Assembly (NCBI GenBank): GCA_045641505.1
Contig: JAZUHB010000051.1
Location: 1 to 55,785 of the forward strand
DNA: 55,785 nucleotides
Direction: 5' to 3'
DNA from: JAZQNF01 sp045641505
Lineage (GTDB): Bacteria; Bacillota; Clostridia; Lachnospirales; Bianqueaceae
Part shown: positions 51,169 to 55,785 of the stretch, piece by piece
Layout of the letters: the number at the start of each line of letters is the position of its first letter
Numbering within the stretch: position 1 is the stretch's first letter
Program-made: the position numbers and the translations under genes
The notes under the pieces: generated by a model
What the model was told of the DNA's origin: nothing
Databases searched by the model: none
What the model saw: the letters and a program-made list of their open reading frames with translations, nothing else

Positions 51169-53061
51169 ATGAAAAAACCGGTCAAAATTCTCTTGTACGT
51201 CCTCATCGGCCTCGCCTGGCTGGCCCTCGTCGGCTTCGTCATGTGGCTGATCCTGCGGGAGCCCGCGCCCGGGCCCGGCCCCGAAATCTCGGCGGCGGAA
51301 TCGGCCGCCGACCCGACCGATGAAAGCCGCGCGCGGGAGGTCACGGAGATCGACATCTTCTCCCTGAACGACCTGCACGGCAAGGTCGCCGACGGCAACG
51401 GGCAGCCCGGCGTGGACGAGCTCACGACTTACCTCGCGACGAAGGGCAAAAACACCGTCATCCTCTCCAGCGGCGACATGTGGCAGGGCAGCTCCGAATC
51501 CAACCTGACCGCCGGCAACCTCGTCACCGAGTGGATGAACGGCGTAGGCTTCGACGCGATGGCGCTGGGCAACCACGAATTCGACTGGGGCACCCCCGCC
51601 GTCTACGGAAACGCCGAGCTCGCGACGTTCCCGATGCTCGCCATCAACGTCTACGACCGCGACACAAACGAGCGCATCGCCTGCTGCGACGCCTCGGCGA
51701 TGATCGAGCGGGACGGCGTGAAGATCGGCATCATCGGCGCCATCAGCGACTGCTACTCCTCCATCGCCTCGGACCGCTCAGGGGATTTCTTCTTCGTCAC
51801 CGGCTACCGGCTGACGCAGCTCATCCGCGAGGAGGCCAAGGCGCTCCGCGAAAAAGGCGCGGACCTCGTGATCCTCTCCATCCACGGCGGCTACGGCTCG
51901 TCGCTCGCCGGCAAGCCCGTTCTGAAATCGGGCTATATCAGCGATTATTACGACGCGTCCCTCTCGAACGGCTCGATCGACCTGGTCTTCGAGGCGCACA
52001 CCCACATGAGCTACACCTTCCTCGACACGAACGGCGTCTGGCACCTGCAGGCGGGCGGCGAGAACAAGGGCATCTCCCATGTGAAGCTCCTCTTCGACAA
52101 GACCTCCGGCAGCTTCGAGGTGAAGACCGCCGAGATCGTCCCGAACAGCATTTACGGGCAGTGCGAGCCCGCGTCCCTCTATAAAGACATCTGCGACCGC
52201 TACGCCGACATCATCGCGCTCGGCGATGCCTATCTGGGCATGAACCCGGTCCAGCGCAGCAGCGAATACATGCAGGGCCTCGTCTCCGAGCTTTACTATC
52301 AGTTCGGCGAGAAGATCTGGGGCGACCGCTACGACATCTTCCTGGGCGGCGGCTTCCTGAAGGCCCGGAGCCCCTACAATCTGCCCTCCGGCCCGATCTC
52401 CTACTCGGATCTGCAGATGCTCTTCCCCTTCGACAATCAGCTGGTGCTCTGCTCCATCTCCGGCCGCGATCTCCGCAGCCAGTTCCTGGAGACCTCCAAC
52501 GAGAACTACTTCGTCTGCCTCGGCGAATTCGGGCAGAAGGCGCTCGATTATCTGGATCCGGACGGCACCTATTACATCGTGATCGATTCCTACAGCTCCA
52601 CCTACAAGCCCAACAGGTGCACCGAGATCGAACGCTATCCCGAGGGTCTCTACGCCCGCGACCTGCTGGCGAACTACTACGCCGGCCGCCCGCTCGACAC
52701 GCCCGTGGACAAGGAGATCGGCGGAAAATTCACCTACACGCTCACGTCCGTCCGGGAGGTCCTCGCGATCGGCGCGAAGCTGGACGAGAACGGGAAAACC
52801 CCCGAAGACTATTTCGTGAAGGGCAAGATCGTCTCCGTCGAGAACACGACCTACGGCAATGTCTGGATCGAGGACGAAAACGGCGACCGCCTCTACATTT
52901 ACGGTATCTACGACAGCAAAACGAACACCCGCTTCGACAAGATGAACCCGCGCCCCAAGGCGGGTGACACGGTCATCCTCTACGGCCAGGTGCAGCGCTA
53001 CGTGTCCGCAAGCGGAAGCGAAACCATCGAGCTCAGCCCGGCCAAGCTGGTAAAGGAATAA
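51169..53061 (+). CDS. Membrane-anchored 5'-nucleotidase family protein with C-terminal OB-fold domain
   Basis: A 630-residue protein: N-terminal membrane anchor (about residues 5-28), a Pro/Ala/Glu linker, then the metallophosphoesterase domain with FSLNDLHGK, ILSSGDMWQGS, GNHEFDWG, SIHGGYG and FEAHTHMSY. The 5_nucleotid_C domain follows (about 310-510: FLGGGFLKARSPY, FPFDNQLVLCSI). A final OB-fold-like domain (about 550-628: FVKGKIVSVENTTYGNVWIED, GDTVILYGQVQRY) resembles one in the neighbouring repeat protein. It should release phosphate from extracellular nucleotides. The ATG at 51169 places the membrane anchor directly at the N-terminus; the ribosome binding site (AAAGAAAG) is weak. Confidence 0.93.
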   Translation: MKKPVKILLYVLIGLAWLALVGFVMWLILREPAPGPGPEISAAESAADPTDESRAREVTEIDIFSLNDLHGKVADGNGQPGVDELTTYLATKGKNTVILSSGDMWQGSSESNLTAGNLVTEWMNGVGFDAMALGNHEFDWGTPAVYGNAELATFPMLAINVYDRDTNERIACCDASAMIERDGVKIGIIGAISDCYSSIASDRSGDFFFVTGYRLTQLIREEAKALREKGADLVILSIHGGYGSSLAGKPVLKSGYISDYYDASLSNGSIDLVFEAHTHMSYTFLDTNGVWHLQAGGENKGISHVKLLFDKTSGSFEVKTAEIVPNSIYGQCEPASLYKDICDRYADIIALGDAYLGMNPVQRSSEYMQGLVSELYYQFGEKIWGDRYDIFLGGGFLKARSPYNLPSGPISYSDLQMLFPFDNQLVLCSISGRDLRSQFLETSNENYFVCLGEFGQKALDYLDPDGTYYIVIDSYSSTYKPNRCTEIERYPEGLYARDLLANYYAGRPLDTPVDKEIGGKFTYTLTSVREVLAIGAKLDENGKTPEDYFVKGKIVSVENTTYGNVWIEDENGDRLYIYGIYDSKTNTRFDKMNPRPKAGDTVILYGQVQRYVSASGSETIELSPAKLVKE

Positions 53062-53078
53062 TCCGCAAGCATATGAAA

Positions 53079-53102
53079 AGCCCCTGCTCAAAGCAGGGGC
53101 TT
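53079..53102 (+). terminator. Terminator after the 5'-nucleotidase gene
   Basis: AGCCCCTGCT with AGCAGGGGCT and a CAAA loop, followed by TTCTTTTGT. It also lies 50 bp past the end of the convergent repeat-protein gene. Confidence 0.85.
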
Positions 53103-53151
53103 TCTTTTGTTTCAAGCTTCAGGCTCGGTCCGAAGTATCGGGCGGAACCGA

Positions 53152-55785
53152 TCAATCCACGGCGACCGGGATCTTGTAAATCGCGATCGCGTGGGCGGAC
53201 AGGTTCTGGGACTTATAGCCGTAGGGGTAGATCTGGCTGTTGTAGTACTCCAGAGCCTGGTTGGTGTTGCCGTTGTAGGCGGCATTCACACTGTAGAGCA
53301 CGCTGGTGCCGCTCTCATCGGCGAAGCGCCACAGGGCGTAGTCGGTGCCGGTGGTAACCTTGGCCGCGAAGGTCAGGCTGCTTCCGGTCGGGCCGGAGGT
53401 CATGTACAGGTTGGAAGCGTTCTTGAAGTACCAGGTGCCTTCCGCGGTGCCGGCCTCAGCGGTGAGGACCAGCATGTCGGAGCTCACGGTCAGTACATCG
53501 CTCGCGATCACGGGATTGACGCCATTCGGGCCCTTGGTGCCGGAGGAAACAGCGCTCATCGCCTGGCCGCCGACGGTAAGGACGACGGTGTCGCCGTTCT
53601 GAAGAGCGCTCACGCTGATCAGGTTGGCGGTGACGGTCACAGGCTCGCTGCTCTCGGACTCGGGCTCGGAATCAGGCTCGCTCTCGGGTTCAGACTCGGA
53701 CTCGGGCTCGGACTCTTCCGCGGGCGCGGCGGGGACGATGCTCTCGCAGACGCAGCCCTGCGTGAACTCACGGGTTCCGTTGTAGTTGGTCAGCTGGCCG
53801 GTAACCGTAATGGTGTCGCCGACCGCGATGCCGGAAACATCCACGCCGGCCGCGCCGGACAGACGGTAGGCCTCGACAGGATAGTCAGTATAGCCGCCGA
53901 CGACCATCCAGACGCTGATGTTGCCGAAGCTGGGGTTGAAGGCCGTCGCGATGGAGGTGACCGTACCGGTCAGGGTATAGGTCTCGTCCGTCGTTTCGCG
54001 GCTCTCCAGCGCGTAGAGGATCTGCAGGATCTCCAGAGGAGTCAGGGCAGACTCTTCGGATTCCTCGGATTCGGGCTCGCTTACGGGCTCGGATTCGGAC
54101 TCGGGCTCACTCTCGGACTCCTCGCCGCCCTCATCGGAGGGAACGGCTACGAAGAACTGGCAGGGGAACTGACTCACGCCGACGTTCGCCGCGTTGCTGC
54201 CGGTGATGTAGCTGAGCGCGGAGGCGCTGATCGTGTTGAAGCTGTTGTAGGCGCCCAGGTAGCGGTCCTGGCCCGCGACGGTCGCCGTGAACACACCGGC
54301 GTCTTCATTGTAGACGAAGACAGCGGTGGGGGTTTCGGTCAGACGGATGCCCGCCTTGTTGGCCTGGTATTCCCAGATGTCGATGTAGGTCTGGGTGGTG
54401 CCGTTCATGAAGTAGAAGCGGTAGCCGCCGGTCACGGTCTCCATGTAAATATCAGCCGCGTCCTCGAAGTCCGGGGTGGTGGCCATGTAGTTGCCGCTCA
54501 TGTTGCCGGCGAAGAAGAGCAGCTGGCCCAGGTTCGCCTGGTTCATACCGAACTTGTAGGCGGTAGTGCCGGGCACGGGCGTCACAGGCACGATCGTGAC
54601 GGAGGGCTCATGGGACTCTTCGCTCTCGGGCTCACTCTCGGGCTCGGACTCGGATTCGGGCTCGCTCTCAGGCTCGCTCTCGGACTCCTCCGCAGGCATT
54701 TCCACGTAGAAGCGGGCGGGGAACTGAGTCACATCGAGGTTGCCCGCGTTGGTTCCGGTGATGTAGCTGATCGCGGAGGCGCTGATGGTGTTGTAGGTGC
54801 TGTAGGTGCCCATGTAATAGTCGCTGCCGGCACCGGTGAAGACGAAGACGCCGGCCTCGGAATTGTAGGTGTAGACCGCGCTGGGCGTATCGGTCAGGAT
54901 GATCTTGGCCTTCTTGTTCGTGGCGTTCGTTTCGACGATCTCGATGTAGGTCGGGGTGGTGCCGTTCATGAAGTAGAACCGGTAGCCGCCGGTCACGCTC
55001 TCCATGTAGACGTCGACAGCCGTGTCGAAATCAGTCGTGGTGGTCAGGAAGTTGCCGCTGGTGCTGCCGTTGAAGAAGAGGAGCTGGTTCAGGTTGCCCT
55101 GATTCAGACCAAACTTGTAGGCGGTGGTGCCGGGCACGGGCGTCACGGCGACGATCTGGGTCGCGGGCTCCTCGCTCTCCTCGCTCTCGGGCTCAGACTC
55201 GGGCTCGGACTCGGATTCAGGCTCGCTCTCCGGCTCGCTCTCGGACTCCTCCGCAGGCATTGCCACGTAGAAGCGGGCGGGGAACTGGGTCACATCGAGG
55301 TTGCCCGCGTTCGTTCCGGTGATGTAGCTGATCGCGGAGGCGCTGATCGTGTTGAAGTTGTTGTAGGCGCCAAGGTAACGGTCCTGGCCCGCGACGTTCG
55401 CCGTGAACACGCCGGCTTCCTCATTGTAGACGAAGACAGCGCTGGGGGTTTCGGTCAGACGGATGCCGGCCTTGTTGGCCTGGTACTCATAGATATCGAT
55501 GTAGGTCTGGGTGGTGCCGTTCATGAAGTAGAAACGGTAGCCGCCGGTCACGGCCTCCATGTAGATGTCAGCCGCGTCCTCGAAGTTCGGGGTGGTGGCC
55601 ATGTAGTTGCCGCTCATGCTGCCGGTGAAGAACAGCAGCTGGCCCAGGTTCGCCTGGTTCATACCGAACTTGTAGGCGGTGGTGCCGGGCACGGGCCTCA
55701 CAGGCACGATCGTGACGGAGGGCTCATGGGACTCTTCGCTCTCGGGCTCAGACTCGGGCTCGGACTCGGATTCAGGCTCGCTCTC
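53152..55785 (-). CDS. Large modular surface protein with tandem beta-rich domains and Glu/Ser/Pro linkers (partial, 5' end beyond right edge)
   Basis: The frame is open through the right edge, so the N-terminus is missing; 877 codons are visible. Residue numbers below count from a Met at 55707, which is probably internal. Three tandem units begin with PVPGTTAYKFG at residues 5, 190 and 377. Each has a beta-rich domain of about 145 residues (GGYRFYFMNGTT, then ISYITGTNA-like text), and linkers of repeated ESEPESEP. An OB-fold-like domain follows at about 577-660 (LTGTVTSIATAFNPSFGN, VGDTITVTGQL). A last, beta-trefoil-like domain at 690-851 (YFKNASNLYMTSGPTGS, YPYGYKSQ) ends the protein. No catalytic motif is visible in this part. 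It converges on the nucleotidase gene and shares its OB-type domain. Confidence 0.88.
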   Translation of the reverse strand, partial: ESEPESESEPESEPESEESHEPSVTIVPVRPVPGTTAYKFGMNQANLGQLLFFTGSMSGNYMATTPNFEDAADIYMEAVTGGYRFYFMNGTTQTYIDIYEYQANKAGIRLTETPSAVFVYNEEAGVFTANVAGQDRYLGAYNNFNTISASAISYITGTNAGNLDVTQFPARFYVAMPAEESESEPESEPESESEPESEPESEESEEPATQIVAVTPVPGTTAYKFGLNQGNLNQLLFFNGSTSGNFLTTTTDFDTAVDVYMESVTGGYRFYFMNGTTPTYIEIVETNATNKKAKIILTDTPSAVYTYNSEAGVFVFTGAGSDYYMGTYSTYNTISASAISYITGTNAGNLDVTQFPARFYVEMPAEESESEPESEPESESEPESEPESEESHEPSVTIVPVTPVPGTTAYKFGMNQANLGQLLFFAGNMSGNYMATTPDFEDAADIYMETVTGGYRFYFMNGTTQTYIDIWEYQANKAGIRLTETPTAVFVYNEDAGVFTATVAGQDRYLGAYNSFNTISASALSYITGSNAANVGVSQFPCQFFVAVPSDEGGEESESEPESESEPVSEPESEESEESALTPLEILQILYALESRETTDETYTLTGTVTSIATAFNPSFGNISVWMVVGGYTDYPVEAYRLSGAAGVDVSGIAVGDTITVTGQLTNYNGTREFTQGCVCESIVPAAPAEESEPESESEPESEPDSEPESESSEPVTVTANLISVSALQNGDTVVLTVGGQAMSAVSSGTKGPNGVNPVIASDVLTVSSDMLVLTAEAGTAEGTWYFKNASNLYMTSGPTGSSLTFAAKVTTGTDYALWRFADESGTSVLYSVNAAYNGNTNQALEYYNSQIYPYGYKSQNLSAHAIAIYKIPVAVD
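54130..55695 (-). repeat. Tandem coding repeats (three units) in the surface protein
   Basis: Units start at about 55695, 55140 and 54579 (periods 185 and 187 codons). Outer units are more alike (GMNQANLGQLLFF, QTYIDI) than either is to the middle one (GLNQGNLNQLLFF, PTYIEI). A fourth linker at 55708-55785 shows that the array continues beyond the window. Confidence 0.9.

Noticed and set aside
53640..55785. Regular short repeats that might be a CRISPR array
   Set aside because: They are codons for Glu/Ser/Pro linkers in one continuous reading frame; no spacers and no cas genes.

Overview
This window looks like a chromosomal segment of a GC-rich, Gram-positive Firmicute, most likely a gut-associated member of class Clostridia. 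The evidence is the gene content: IreB, RNase J, MltG, HemZ, DUF4364, ECF-transporter S component, and tig-clpP-clpX-engB in one run. Further support comes from strong Shine-Dalgarno sequences (AGGAGG), TTGACA/TATAAT-type promoters, lipoboxes, and surface proteins with Glu/Ser/Pro linkers. I cannot assign a family or genus. I saw no rRNA or tRNA gene, CRISPR array, insertion sequence, integrase or phage gene.

Layout. About 1-6.1 kb, minus strand: housekeeping block in the order mtaB, ireB, ruvX, DUF1292, rnj, mltG and a U32 protein (cut by the left edge). This is a familiar Firmicute neighbourhood of tRNA modification, RNA turnover and wall synthesis. About 6.2-8.0 kb, plus strand: an MFS transporter followed by three tightly packed small membrane proteins of unknown function. 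About 8.1-11.1 kb: a GPH-type sugar symporter and a GH63/trehalase-like glycosidase. The symporter's promoter is built into the glycosidase's terminator. About 11.2-18.7 kb: protein quality control and aminoacylation (tig, clpP, clpX, engB, DUF4364, hisS, aspS) behind a strong promoter. About 18.8-25.0 kb: cyclophilin, relA, dtd, MBL hydrolase, hemZ and a membrane protein, with a promoter back-to-back to that of a DEAD-box helicase. About 25.2-28.9 kb, plus strand: helicase, alpha/beta hydrolase, MATE exporter.

From about 29 kb the DNA is more accessory. An AT-rich island carries an XRE regulator among palindromes. Next is an ECF sigma / membrane anti-sigma-like / trigger-factor-like lipoprotein operon, then a CorC/HlyC pair. 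A 490-bp gene-free stretch with inverted TGTCA repeats follows. From 35.8 to 46.9 kb (minus) come an HD protein and a phosphoribosyltransferase, M19 dipeptidase, methyltransferase-Nudix fusion, polysaccharide deacetylase, MsrA, radical SAM protein, iron alcohol dehydrogenase, ECF S component and a membrane-anchored, domain-permuted GH3 enzyme.

From 47 to 51 kb, AT-rich insertions carry two copies of an unrecognised lipoprotein. One copy overlaps, and is translated with, a secreted metzincin-like zinc protease. The other has lost its ATG and sits between 32-bp direct repeats made from the 3' end of the neighbouring EamA gene. The window ends with a membrane-anchored 5'-nucleotidase converging on a large modular repeat protein cut by the right edge. 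Most promising for new biology: the lipoprotein-metzincin pair with its duplicated cassette, and the ECF sigma operon that ends in an extracytoplasmic trigger-factor-like lipoprotein.
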